Below, one piece after another: positions 47,848-58,824 of a DNA stretch of 64,000 bases; position 1 is the first letter of the stretch; each line of letters begins with the position of its first letter. The notes under the pieces are model-generated. The model did not search any database, was not told the origin of the DNA, and saw only the letters and a list, made by a program, of their open reading frames with translations. Source of the DNA: Chelydra serpentina (lineage: Eukaryota; Chordata; Testudines; Chelydridae); contig JBAIAC010000035.1 in NCBI GenBank assembly GCA_037349315.1, forward strand, positions 7,330,501 through 7,394,500, read 5' to 3'. The position numbers were made by a program, and so were the translations under genes.

Positions 47848-48350
47848 TTAAGGCCAGAAAGGGACTACTATGACCATTGTCTGACCTCCTACAGAACACA
47901 GGCTGGAGAACCTTACCTAGTAAAATTGGCATCCACCCCATAGCTTCTATCCCATAGGGGGAGGGATAGTTCAGTGGTTTGAGCATTGGCCTGCTAAACC
48001 TAGGGTTGTGAGTTCAATCCTTGAGGGGGCCATTTAGGGATCTGGGGCAAAAATTGGGGATTGGTCCTGCTTTGAGCAGGGGGTTGGACTAGATGACCTC
48101 CTAAGGTCCCTTCCAACCCTGATATTCTATTATTCTCTTTGCACTATAGTGTATGTTATAGAAAGATATCCAGTCTTGTCTTAAAGGCTGCGAGTGATGG
48201 AGAATCCACCACAAACCTGGGTAACTTGTTCCAGTGGTTAGTCACCTGCAGTGTTAAAAATTGCACCTTCTGGCTAGTCTGAATTTGTCTAGCTTCAGCT
48301 TCCAATCGCTGGATCTCATTATGCCTTTTTCTGCTAGATTAAAAAAGTGC
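47848..48350 (-). mobile_element. CR1 LINE fragment, antisense, split by a SINE
   Basis: AGGCCAGAAAGGGACTACTA with GACCTCCTACAGAACACAGG precedes, and GTGATGGAGAATCCACCACA with TGTCTAGCTTCAGCTTCC follows, a SINE at 47957-48136. Both flanks are in the usual CR1 order, so the SINE inserted into a pre-existing CR1. Confidence 0.75.
47957..48136 (+). mobile_element. turtle tRNA-derived SINE with CR1-like tail
   Basis: The tRNA-like head has A box TAGTTCAGTGG (47967-47977) and B box AGTTCAATCC (48011-48020). After the GGGGGCCATTTAGGGATC linker, the tail (GGTCCTGCTTTGAGCAGGGG, GGACTAGATGACCTCC, TTCCAACCCTGATATTCTAT) copies a CR1 3' end. This head-plus-CR1-tail design is known from the tortoise pol III SINE family, and it is the strongest clue that the window is from a turtle. 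It is not a tRNA gene: the anticodon arm and 3' acceptor stem are not tRNA-like. Confidence 0.85.
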
Positions 48351-49164
48351 CAAACAAACAAAAGGAGATCCTGTCTGACAAGAGAAAAACACAAAGGAGT
48401 CTAGTGATTGACGAAGTTTGATTCTACAATATGCTGCTCTGCTTTTTTCTGGAGTGTCATGGTGGTTGATTAAATACAAAACCTGAGCGGTTGTGCAGCA
48501 GTTGTCTTATGTAACTAAAAATAGGCTGAAAGCAATTCACAGATGTTGTCAATTACATGTAAAAACAATGTGCATTCAGAAGTGTCCATGTTATGAAATA
48601 TGTTTGTGCCCCAATTTCTAAATGTGTTGTGTCCCTGGGGAATCTCTGGCTCTGGAGCCTCGGCAGCACAGTTAAGCAATCATATTCTGGTGCTAAAAGT
48701 TTGTGGTTCACAAATAAATCAGATGTGTCTGGGTTTCTAAGGTACTTACTCACTCCTCAGCACCTCAGTTCCTGTCCTTAAAACATACTGTCCTTTGATA
48801 CCATCTGGCCTAGAGTAGTTCTGTTTCCATAACTTAGTCTGTATTATCTCTACCATCTCAGTGGTAGCTTTATTTTCTAAAGTTGTTTCCTAGCTGATAG
48901 AAGAAGCTGTGTCACAGCTCTGTGTGATGATAATCAAAAAGAAAAAAGAATCAGAATAAATAATTGGTAATAATAATCAAAACGGATAAATAACTGGTAA
49001 TGTATCCAATAAGAGCCTGATCTGTTAAATAGCATGGCAGGGAAAAGAGCCTATTTATTGCAAAGCTTAATACAAAAATAGTATCACTGTGAGTATGGAA
49101 AGACTAGAAAAAATAAATACTCATGAATATTCTCAAGAAAACAAACAATGTAAGTGAGATCGAT

Positions 49165-50025
49165 GCAGATAAGAACATAAGAACGGCCATACTGGGTCAG
49201 ACCAAAGGTCCATCAAGCCCAGTATCCTGTCCTCTGACAGTGGCCAATGGCAGATGCCCCAAAGGGAATAAACAAACAGGTTATCATCAAGTGATCCATG
49301 CCCTGTCACCCAATCCCAGCTTCTGGCAAACAGAGGCTGGGGACACCATTCCTGCCCATCCTGGCTAATACCCATTGATGGACCTATCTTCCAAGAATCT
49401 ATCTAGCTCCCTTTTGAACGCCGTTATAGAATTGGCCTTCACAACACCCTCTGGCAAGGAGTTCCAGAGGTTGACAGTGTGTTCTGTGAAAAAATACTTT
49501 CTTGTGTTTGTTTTAAAAACTGCTACCTATTAATTTCATTTGGTGGCCACTTATTTTTGTATTATGAGGAGTAAATAACACTTTCTTATTTACTTTCTCT
49601 ATACCACTCATGATTTTATAGACCTCTATCATATCCCCCCTTAATCGCCTCTTTTCCAAGCTGAAAAGTCCCAGTTTTATTAATCTCTCCTCATATGGAA
49701 GCCGTTCTATACCCCTAATCATTTTTGTTGCCCTTTTATGAACCTTTTCCAGTTCCAGTACATCTTTTTTGATATGGGGCGACCACATCTGCATACAGTA
49801 TTCAAGGTGTGGGCGTACCATGGATTTATATAGAGGCAGTATAATATTTTCTGTCTTACTATCTATCCCTTTCTTAATGATTCCCAACATTCTGTTCGCT
49901 TTCTTGACTGCTGCTGCACATTGAGTGGATGATTTCAGAGAACTATCCACAATGACTCCAAGATCTCTTTCTTGAGTGGTAACAGCTAATTTAGACCCCA
50001 TCGTTGTATATGTATAGTTAGGGTA
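49165..50025 (-). mobile_element. CR1 LINE copy with long RT open frame, antisense
   Basis: The left edge (AGAACATAAGAACGGCCATA, CTGGGTCAGACCAAAGGTCC) is the reversed CR1 3' end. The minus-strand frame at 49513-50001 is 162 codons and reads like a CR1 RT C-terminus: ERDLGVIVDSSLKSSTQCAA, VKKANRMLGIIKKGIDSKTE, LYKSMVRPHLEYCMQMWSPH, ATKMIRGIERLPYEERLIKL. It is better preserved than the copy at 14660. It is 5'-truncated, so not an active element. Confidence 0.9.
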
Positions 50026-51416
50026 AAGATTAACTACTAAAATTCATTGCTATGCACTCTATTTCTGTTCTTGGGTGTAATAAACTTTATTAGGGCTTAA
50101 TTTTCTATAACCGGCACCTATGTAAAATGTGTGCCCAAAACAGATAATTGCATAAATGGATGTAACTCTTGCTCGCATAGTTACCTTATACAGGTATTAT
50201 GTGCTAATTTTTGAGAACTGAGAGGCCAATTCTGCAAACACTTACATGTGCGAGTAACTATCCTTAGTAGTGCTACTCATATGCATAAGTCTTTTCAGGA
50301 TCAATTACTTTAGCTGTGAACTTTTCTTTCATTTATTTACTGAGAGATGAACGGTAGATATTCATCTCATGTTGGACCCCAGCATTATATTGTGAGAGAT
50401 GAACTGGCCTCAGCAGGATGTTACCATAGGAAATTTATTACCCACTACTTAAGTATGTAGTTCTATTTCCCAAAGATATGGTTATTCTCTCTAATCAAGC
50501 CCCTATTTTATCCACTCTAGATTTATTGATTGTCCCATATCATATGATCTCATTTTCTCTGAGAATACAGACGTGTAGACAAGTGACTTACACTCAAGCA
50601 AGTGATGGACTTGGGAATGTTTGGGCCAGTAGAGATTTGTTGCGTGTGGCCAGAGTGAAATGCTTTGTTCTTGGGAAGGAGAAAACGTTATGCTTTTTGT
50701 GTATGCGTTACTGATTGGCCCAACTAATAGACTTCCTAGCAGCAGGGAGAAAGATACTATAGTGGGAGTCATTGGAGGACATCAGGTTAAGGGAAAGTTA
50801 AAGGAAAAGTTGTAAGCTTTGCCAAAAATGACTAAACTACTTCCTGACAGGAAGTAACAGCTTGGTTGTTGATAGCTTAATTGACATCATATTGGCTTAG
50901 CAGTTTAGGAGACAGGAGTTATCATCTGGACATGTCATGAAGGTGTCAAGAACTGTGCAACTCAGTCTCATACCCACTCAGCTGCCAATAACCGAGCACT
51001 TCCACCTTCAGTTAAGTGTTCAGCGCTTGTCCGCAACATTGTCAGTGTGCCTTGAAGAAAGATGTTATTGATAATGTGTGTTATATCCCTCTGGTACCTT
51101 GGGAAATTATAGAAACAGACATGGGCAAGCAATAGGCTGCATGGTTAAGCGACAAAAATGTTCCCACAATCTGTAGTTGAGACGGAAGTTGGAAAAGTAT
51201 CCCTTGCTCTTCTCTCAAGAAAGGAAAACTAGGTGATCTGCACTCGCCAAACTCAAATTGCAGATAGAAAGTTAGAACACAAAACTGTCATATTCAACTA
51301 CATTCAGCTCACAGTATTTTGACTTAGTTTCATGCACATGAATCGGGAAAAAAGAGAGCTCTGAAGAAATGAAATGTTTGCAGCATGATTTTAGCTGTGT
51401 TTGGCCCAGGATATCA

Positions 51417-51535
51417 GAGAGAAGGTGGGTGAGGTAATATCTTTTATTGGACCAACTTCTGTGGAGATCAAAACTTGCCTCTTTCACCAACAGAACTTAG
51501 TCCAATAAAAGATATTACCTCACCCACCTTGTCTC
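51417..51535. mobile_element. Penelope-like inverted repeat
   Basis: 45-nt arms at 51417-51461 and 51491-51535 are inverted copies with about four mismatches; the shared core is GGTGGGTGAGGTAATATC and TTTTATTGGAC. The loop is 29 nt. The same arm sequence occurs singly at 36625-36710. Confidence 0.65.
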
Positions 51536-53130
51536 TTCAGAAAGTAAATGTCTTTTGCACTTCTCTATAGATATTAGATACATATGCCAGATTAAAAAAA
51601 GCAACAATGAATGGTGACATTTGCTTGATTAGATTGTTTTTCATCCGGTAAATTTGTGAGATTTATTAGCAGGTTGGGGACAGAGGAATGAATTAATATT
51701 CATTATAGCTACTGAGGAAATAGAATGTATTTGCTATCTTGAGATGGGGGCGGGGTATCTTCCAGTGGGCTATATCTTCCATTGTGTCTTGTTGGAATAA
51801 TGTATTTATTGTATAGTGAAACTCTGACATGTGGGAACCTTCGGTACCCTGCCAGCTCTGAATTCCCTCCTTTGCATTAAGCTAATGAAAAGATTTCACT
51901 CTCATGTGTTTGTTTGCTACTTACAAAGCCTCCAATTGAATCAAAGACCTTAAAGCTCTCACTATTTCTCTTTCTTGGTTATTTCCTCCAGCGTCATTTC
52001 TTTATTCCTTGGTGAAGTTACTTTGTTAGATAATATTAACTGAACCTTTAAAAAATCACTCCCATGCTGTAACCTTTGTCTTGACTTCTTGATCTTTCAC
52101 GCTCTACGTCTCACTCACCTGGCTAGATGGTTTTTCCCCGCCTCAATCATGGATTTCTCTCTAATGACCAGCATGTCTTTAGCCGACGAATCCTTAAGGT
52201 AGATGTGTTTGAATCTACGTCTTCTGGCTTGCTGTGCTTCCTTCTGAATTATGTTTCCTTATTAGCTAATAGCACCTTATTGCCATTGTAAGTCATAAAT
52301 ACGATGAGCCAAATCCCAAGAGGCCTGCTCAGTTTTTAACTCAACCAAAATTCCATGTGAACGTAGTGGGAGTTCTGCCTATGTAAGGAAGGAGTGAAAA
52401 CTAAGGCCTTGAGGGTCTGGCTCTTTGTGTGAGTCATGGGGACGGGGGAAATAAGGATAGCTCTATATGCTATACTTGCACCATATGAATAATAGTAGTA
52501 ACCATACAATAAAATAGATCAGTCCAAATCCGCAAGTCCTAACTTGAATTTTTACTTAGGCAAAATTCAGTGGGAGATTTCCTGGCTGAGACAAAATTGG
52601 GTAGAGTCTTCAGGATTTGCAGTGGAATTTTCAAGTCTCTGAGTGATTTAGGAGTATGAATCACATTGAATGGCAATAGGATTTGTGCTCCCAATTCACA
52701 TAGGCACTTCTGAAAAGCCCACCCTGGTCCCGGATTTGTGGGTGGACCATATTAAACACGATTCTGTTCCTCTCTTGTTCAGATTGGTATCCTGTCCAGA
52801 TGTTGTTAAGAGTTATGATCCAGCCTTTTCATGGGGATTTCTACTGTTAACGCCACATGTCAGAACAATCAGCTCGCATCCTAAAGGCTGGGTTGTTGGC
52901 GTTCACCAGGGGATCAGTAGCTGGTAATCTGAGTAGTGAAATTCATTCTGAGATCAGGAGTGCTCCTGCTTCTGAACAAGCTTTTCTGGGTGTTTAACTG
53001 AAACAAGTGTAGACTACTAAATTCTTTAGTGTCAAAACTGCAAGTAGAGATGTAGGCTCATCTTTATCTACTGGCAAAGTATGGTGCAAGTGGAGCATTT
53101 TAAATTCATTACATTTCAGTTGTACTAGAG

Positions 53131-53279
53131 CAGTGGTTCTCAACCTGTGGCCCAATCAGCGCAGAGCTGCAGCCCATGTGACATCCTCAGGACCATACAG
53201 GTAGTAATGGATGCGGCCCACGTAACACATTGTAGGTCACATCAGCAGCCCACAATGGTAAATAGGTTGAGAATCACTG
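53131..53279. mobile_element. 149-bp hAT MITE with perfect target duplication
   Basis: Terminal inverted repeats are CAGTGGTTCTCAACCT (left) and CAGTGATTCTCAACCT (right, reverse complement), one mismatch in 16. The flanks TACTAGAG at 53123-53130 and 53280-53287 are a perfect 8-bp target site duplication. It is non-coding. The perfect duplication suggests a younger insertion than the 703-bp element at 26958. Confidence 0.9.
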
Positions 53280-54445
53280 TACTAGAGGGATGTCATTAAA
53301 TATGTTTTGATTCCTTTATTATCTACTAAATGGTGGTAGTACAACTGTGTTTGAAGTAGGCATGATATCAAGTATGTGCTTTAATATTCAGGCATTAGTG
53401 TTTAACTCGTGTTTTCTATGCTCGTATTTGCTATGAGGCCCAGTCCTACACAACTTATTCAGACAAAACTCCTGCTGGAAGGTGTGGGTCAAAATCGTGA
53501 ATAAGGGATCAGTAAAAACTGAAAAAAAGACCTTCATGGCCCATTGGGAGTCTTGTCTGAATAGGGACTGCATGACTGGAACATTCAATGTTAAAACCCA
53601 TTGGGACAGTCTTTGGAAAAATATGGGTCAGGTCAAAGGGAGGTGCTGAGTACTCAACGCTTCTGAAAATCTGGTGATTCGGGTGCCTAACTATGGACTG
53701 GGGAGCCTAAATTAGACACCCAGTTTTGAAAATCTTGGCCATGATCTGGATTATTTAACTTAGTTGGTCACCCACAGAGCGACACCCACACCCTGCATGC
53801 CAATAAATCTCTAAGGGGCAAACTTCTCTGGGATATGTGCACAAACCACCAGCTTTGTGCATATATCAGAGCTGAGATCTGCTTGGCAGGTCTGAACAGA
53901 GAATTTTGACCTATAGCTGAAGCCTTCTAATTAGACACACCCCTGCATGCCGTGGTGCTCTGGCAGGCTTCGGAGGAATCTGAGTCTTTTCACAGGTTCT
54001 CTCTGCTGTCTCTTATTTAACCAAACAAAACCATTCGGTAGCCTACAGTAATTTCACCCAGACCATGCAGTGTTTGGGACCATTCTTCCAGGATGCTGTA
54101 ATCCTTTACTATAAGACTGTATCCAAGGCATTTGCCTTAAAAATCATCCAATCAAATCTGCCTTATTGTCACCATGCATTAAAGCTAGGGTGAGATGTGA
54201 TCCATGATCCACATGGAAGAGCTGTCTTCACCCACCCGTGCGCACACGCACCATAACTGGCTATCTTCAAATCTTAACCGTCACTATGGGACAAGCCATT
54301 CAAACAATTTTGGTGGTGTTGTCAGAAGGACCTATCCCCCTGGCATGTCCCCTGCTGGTTTCTCCCCTGCTCAGTGTAGTAAGTTTGCCGGTAGCACTTG
54401 TTGGGTTTTTTTTCACATCACAATGTTTGTCTGAACTTCCTACAG

Positions 54446-54562
54446 GGTGATCAAGGTCAAGATGGAGCTGCTGGCCCACCGGGTCCCCCAGGACTACCGG
54501 GTGCAAGAGGTCCCCCTGGAGATACAGGAAAAGATGGCCCCAGGGGACCACAAGGCCTCTCT
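54446..54562 (+). CDS. COL23A1: COL23A1 exon, 117 nt, GDQGQDGAAGPPG... to ...GLS
   Basis: The largest exon in the window, with 13 Gly-X-Y triplets in phase 0. It begins GDQGQDGAAGPPGPPGLPG, continues ARGPPGDTGKDGPRG, and ends PQGLS. The human chain reads nearly the same, with GAQGPA at the end, so the last triplets differ. Acceptor TTCCTACAG, donor GTAAGG at 54563. The run GPPGPPGLPG is the most proline-rich part here and should be a stable helix segment. Two partial copies of its middle lie 1.4 and 2.1 kb downstream. Confidence 0.97.
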
Positions 54563-55508
54563 GTAAGGAATGATAAATGCAGAGTATTCACATTGTAAAA
54601 GAATGCCCACAATGTACTTCATCTGGGACCCATCCGGCACAGGGCCATGCCTGTCTGGGCCATGTGGAGGTACTAGTAGGGGAAGGGGATATTAGGAGCC
54701 TTTCCTTGCCCTGTGATGCTACATCAGGATAGGATTCTCACCTAGCACTTGAGACCATTAGGTAAGGGAGCTATGACATAGGTCAGTAAACTGTGGCTGC
54801 CAGGAGGCTAGGTCTGGCAGTTGGGGTGTCTGACCAGGCCCCAGGGTCTCTAGCACTTGCAAGCAGGGGATGTGTGCTTCTCTTTATAGAGGGCAAAAGG
54901 GTGGACCCTACCCTGCAGCATGGCTGCCTGCCCACAGGGCCCATCCTGCATGGTGCCAGCACGCTGGCTCTGGTTACTAGCAGTGCTCACCACGGCTAGG
55001 CTCTTAGCAGAGGGCAGGATTTAGCCCACAACGTTGGAGTTTCTCTTTCCCAATCACATCTGGAAGAGAATAGTCACCATAGGTGGCCTCAGACCTGCTT
55101 CTAATGATTCCTCTGGATCCTCTGACAAGTATCTTTAATTCTCTATAACTGTATGGTCGTTAGAGAAACGGTAGCTTCACAATAAGTGAAATTAATTGTC
55201 CTGGAAAAGATGTGGGCTAGAGATGGGAGGTGTGGGGGAGGGAGGTTGTGTAGTAATCTGAGCAGAAAATCAGAAGTCAGAATATTTTTTTAATTTATAA
55301 AAAAAGCAAAGTTTATTTCCTCCCTGATCAGTAACCTTCACTTAGCCCATTGCAAATCTCCAACTCATTGGTAATTCATTTTTTAAAAAATCAGAATGTA
55401 AAATCAATGAACCTCTCAGTAATTATTTTTTAACTTTTTGGCGGATGAAAGGTTTTGGTGCAAATATCCATAATCAGCTTTACTGACTTGGTTAACCTCT
55501 TTCCCCAG
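54563..55508 (+). other. COL23A1: COL23A1 intron, 0.95 kb
   Basis: No repeat family or gene that I can support. The 3' end is T-rich before the CCTCTTTCCCCAG acceptor. Confidence 0.8.
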
Positions 55509-55544
55509 GGCTTAAAAGGAGAGCCGGGGGAAGCTGGCATGATG
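55509..55544 (+). CDS. COL23A1: COL23A1 exon, GLKGEPGEAGMM
   Basis: 36 nt, phase 0, acceptor CTCTTTCCCCAG, donor GTTAGT at 55545. It corresponds to human GPKGEPGQDGEM; GLKGEPG is conserved and the end has two Met codons. The donor is non-consensus at +3 but retains AGT-like pairing at the end. Confidence 0.95.
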
Positions 55545-55953
55545 GTTAGTAGTATTCTTCCTACCATGTTCGTGTCAGCACTAATGGATTAATTATGCTT
55601 CACTAGTGTGAAATGTTTACCTAGCTCAGACGTGCATGTAATTTTTGGCGTGGGTGTCCTATTTACCCCCCTCTATAACCACATAGAGCAAATTATTTGA
55701 TTTGTGCCATTGCTTGCTAATTAAAAAGTACAGCGCTATTATGCTAAGCTACACATGGCCAGAGATGGACAATTGTTGAGCTTAGAAAGTTGTGCAGTAA
55801 ACTGAAGCAATCAGATACTGCCTTGATACTTCAGCCCTCTCAGATGCACCATAAGACCCTGCATCACCAGAAAGAAAAGAGGTGAGTCTCTCTTATTATA
55901 GCTCTTCCATAAAGGTCCTTTGCCCCCACTTTCCCCACCCCTGCCTCCTTTGT

Positions 55954-55980
55954 GGTCCCCCTGGAGATACAGAAAAAGAT
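55954..55980 (+). pseudogene. 27-nt copy of the COL23A1 117-nt exon
   Basis: GGTCCCCCTGGAGATACAG followed by AAAAAGAT matches 54509-54535 of the exon with one base changed (GGA to AGA in the ACAGGAAAA stretch, which removes a glycine codon). No splice acceptor fits it. Local intron sequence on both sides is unrelated. Confidence 0.75.
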
Positions 55981-56648
55981 ACACTTCCAAAATTTGGATT
56001 CTAATTAGTCAAGGAAGTATTTTTGCCTTTTGTGAATTTTGGGGTAGTTTTTATTTCCACTGAGATTTTTTTCTAATTGGTGAAAATGTTATTAATGCTA
56101 CTTACCAGCGTCATTGGAGCTTACAATGCCAAGATGAGTTTCACAAGGATTGAATTGTGAAATTTGGGATCAGAATCTGGCTGACAGATGACGATTCATT
56201 GGTACCACCCACTTTCCCTAGGACAAAGTTTATATCTTTCAGGGGAGGGTTAATTCTTAAGGGACACTGTTGGTAAATGTGGATTATTTTCACTCGTTTT
56301 CCTACACCTTCCTCAAACCAAGAAAAGAAGATCGAGAGAAGAAAAAGTTCTGAGCATTAAACCGTGTAGAAGGCCATGAAGTATTACACCTTTGCAGCAT
56401 TAAAAAATATTAGGTTTTGTTTTGGGGTTGTTTTTTTTTACACCTCTGGATTACCTACTTTGTCATATGCAACAAAAAGCAAGGTTACTCAGCAAGGCAG
56501 TGGAGCATCTGAAAGTTGGGCAAAGAACCATAGGGAAAAAAAATGCTGGGTATCCCAAGTAGAAGCAGGAAAAGAAGCAGAGAAATCGTGAACACTGTGA
56601 AGAATTTATTGTCAACAGACAAAAAAAGGTATGGAAGAGAGAGAGGGC

Positions 56649-56688
56649 CCCCCTGGAGATACAGGAAAAGATGGCCCCAGGGGACCAC
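56649..56688 (+). pseudogene. 40-nt exact copy of the COL23A1 117-nt exon
   Basis: The 40 bases from CCCCCTGGAGATACAGGAAA to the GGGGACCAC end are identical to exon positions 54512-54551. In the collagen frame a TAG follows directly after GGA CCA CCC, so a spliced product would stop. A GTAAGT donor-like site lies 11 nt downstream (56700). No good acceptor is visible upstream. I regard it as a duplicated exon fragment, not a working exon. Confidence 0.8.
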
Positions 56689-56759
56689 CCTAGGGGATAG
56701 TAAGTGCTGCAAGGTCTTTGTTGACTCTACTTGGATATGTTTGGTTTAGAATAGGTATC

Positions 56760-57500
56760 ACCCACATTGGAGTGGGTAAGGTCGTGTGCAACCACAAAAT
56801 GGGGAATAACTGGTGAGGTGGTAGTACTGTGGAAAAGGATCTGGAGGGTTATAGTGAATCACAAATTGAGTCAACAATGGGATGCAGTTGTGGAAAAGGC
56901 TGATATTCTGGGGTGTGTTAACAGGCGTGTCGTATGTGAGACATGGGAAGTAATTGTCCTGCTCTACTTGGCACTGGTGAGACTTCAGTGGGAGTACTGT
57001 GTCCAATTCTGGGCACCACACTTTGGGAAAGATGTGGTCAAATTGGAGATAGTCCAGAGAGCAGCAAAATCGATAAAAGGTTTAAAAAAAAACCTGAAGA
57101 TTTTTTTTTTAAACTGGGCATGTTTAGTCTTCAGAAAAGAAGATTGAGGGGGGGACCTGATAAGTCTTCAAATACGCTAAGGGCTGTTATAAAGAGGATG
57201 GGGCTCAATTGTTCTCCATGTCCACTGAAGGTAGGACAAGAAGTCACTGGCTGAAAACAAAGGAGATTTAGTCTAGATATTCAGAAAAACTTTCTAACTA
57301 TAGGAGTAATTTAACTCTGGAGTAGGCTTCCAAGGGACATTGTGGAATCCCCATCATTGGAGGTTTTGAAGAACAGGTTAGACAAACACCTGTCAAGGAT
57401 GATCTAGGTTTACTTGGGTCCTGCCTCAGAACACAGGGCTGGACTAGATGACCTCTTGAGGTCCCTTCCAGCCCAACATTTCTATGATTCTGTGGTGATG
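56760..57500 (+). mobile_element. CR1 LINE copy, diverged
   Basis: The frame at 56767-57147 has diverged CR1 RT words (LLYLALVRLQWEYCVQFWAP, KDVVKLEIVQRAAKSIKG). The 3' end reads GGACTAGATGACCTCTTGAG, GTCCCTTCCAGCCCAACATT and TCTATGATTCTGTG. More eroded than the copies at 14660 and 49165, so older or another subfamily. Confidence 0.8.
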
Positions 57501-58318
57501 CTGGCACTGTAATGAACTGACAGTTTACTCTCTATCACCTTTCAAATTGAACAGTAGTTCATTTCCACCTGTTACAACGACTCAAACAGCTCTAAATTCA
57601 TCTCCTCAAACCATGGAGTGAAGGGACTTTCTTCCCAGCTAGGTATAATTGTTTTAATGCCCTTTGGACCGTTTTCCCCTTCCTCGCATAGGATAGCCAC
57701 TTGGAAACCTGTCCGTTAAGATCCTGAAACCCACTCTAAATAACTAGTGTTGCTGACTCACAATGTGACAATAGATCATGGCAGTTGTGCCTGTTTATGT
57801 CAGGGATGAATTTGCGCCACCGCCTGGAATCTAATCTATATTATCTCATAAACAGCTATATGTACAAACTACTCTAATCCTGCTTTACTAACCAATCACC
57901 TGCTTCCCCACCAGCAGATTATTGGAAAGAATTGATATTGTGGACATCTTCAGTTGACCATATTTTTGAGCCCCATTATGGAATATAAAATAGCCCACAT
58001 AACCAAGCTCAACAAGTTCACCTGTAACATTTCAATGATTTGTTCTGTGCAAAGGTCTAGCATGGAGTTATGGTACTGAGTCAGGTTCCAAAACATTTCA
58101 TACATAAAATATAAAGATTTAGAGAATCTTTATTATTTGTGGTGTAAAGTGCATTGATACTGAGAATCTTTGTCTGTAGTAATGTTCATAAATAACGAAG
58201 GCAGACATAGGCATCCTTGCCATCTTCTACAGAGCTGTAAACATTTGTAGATACACATTTTTAAATCCTGTTATGCTTTTATTTCCAAATAAATATACTG
58301 ATACATTTATTTTAACAG

Positions 58319-58345
58319 GGTGTAAGGGGACCTTCAGGACTAAAG
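58319..58345 (+). CDS. COL23A1: COL23A1 exon, GVRGPSGLK
   Basis: 27 nt, phase 0, acceptor TTTATTTTAACAG, donor GTAGGT at 58346. It sits where human has GPKGPPGPK. This is the most divergent of the exons here, but register and length are kept. Confidence 0.93.
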
Positions 58346-58797
58346 GTAGGTGGTAAATAGTTGATTATACCTCTAATTTTAACAAGGCAAGAATCTTCAA
58401 AATGCCTCTATGTGCCTGTGCAGGGTTGCACACATTTTTTCAGTTTGATGTCATCTCCTCCTCATCAATTGCATCTAAGAATTCCAAGGAATCAAATTGG
58501 CCATAACCTGGAAACTGAAAAGTTAATTTTTATTGCATCTTCTGGACAGAAGGTATGCTAATTGTTAAGAGAAGTAAAACAATTAAATTTAGAATGAGGA
58601 GGGGGGGATTTGCTTTTTTAATTTTAGCATACTATAGGCACACTGGATTTTTTTGGCATTTCAGGAGAAGATAATGTAGATCAATAGCAGAACAAAATGT
58701 CCTCTTTAACTGATAATTTAAAAAATGAATATGACTTGTTAGTATATTTCATGTTATCTCACTCTCATTTCCCCTCCTTTGTTTTTCGTTTTTGAAG
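58346..58797 (+). other. COL23A1: COL23A1 intron, 0.45 kb
   Basis: Short intron with no repeat or gene that I can support. Confidence 0.85.
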
Positions 58798-58824
58798 GGT
58801 GAGCCTGGTTTTCCAGGGAGAAAG
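58798..58824 (+). CDS. COL23A1: COL23A1 exon, GEPGFPGRK
   Basis: 27 nt, phase 0, acceptor CGTTTTTGAAG, donor GTAAGA at 58825. Matches human GEPGVPGKK with conservative changes. The acceptor ends GAAG, a weaker context than most exons here. Confidence 0.95.

Larger units (their letters stand above)
42630..54445 (+). other. COL23A1: COL23A1 intron, 11.8 kb, with nested transposons
   Basis: Begins with GTAAGT and ends with TTCCTACAG. Mobile elements listed separately occupy much of it: an old repeat at 42990-43140, a Penelope-like insert, a hAT fold-back with internal CR1, CR1 interrupted by a SINE, antisense CR1 at 49165, an inverted repeat at 51417 and a hAT MITE at 53131. Stretches at 43520-45240, 50030-51400, 51540-53120 and 53290-54440 show no gene. 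Near 53655-53745 there is an old repeat of the type CACCCAGTTTTGAAAATCT. Confidence 0.8.
55545..58318 (+). other. COL23A1: COL23A1 intron, 2.8 kb, with exon relics and CR1
   Basis: It contains two partial copies of the 117-nt exon (55954-55980 and 56649-56688) and an old CR1 copy at about 56760-57500. The ORF at 56543-56749 runs through the second copy in another frame and is not a gene. No other feature seen. Confidence 0.8.

Noticed and set aside
47957..48030. tRNA gene
   Set aside because: A and B boxes are present but the cloverleaf is not, and the tail is CR1-like, so it is a SINE.
49513..50001. 162-codon minus-strand frame as a host gene
   Set aside because: It is the C-terminal part of a CR1 reverse transcriptase in a 5'-truncated LINE copy.
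56646..56699. Second copy of the 117-nt exon as a functional alternative exon
   Set aside because: A TAG follows within the collagen frame and no good acceptor is present; kept as a relic only.
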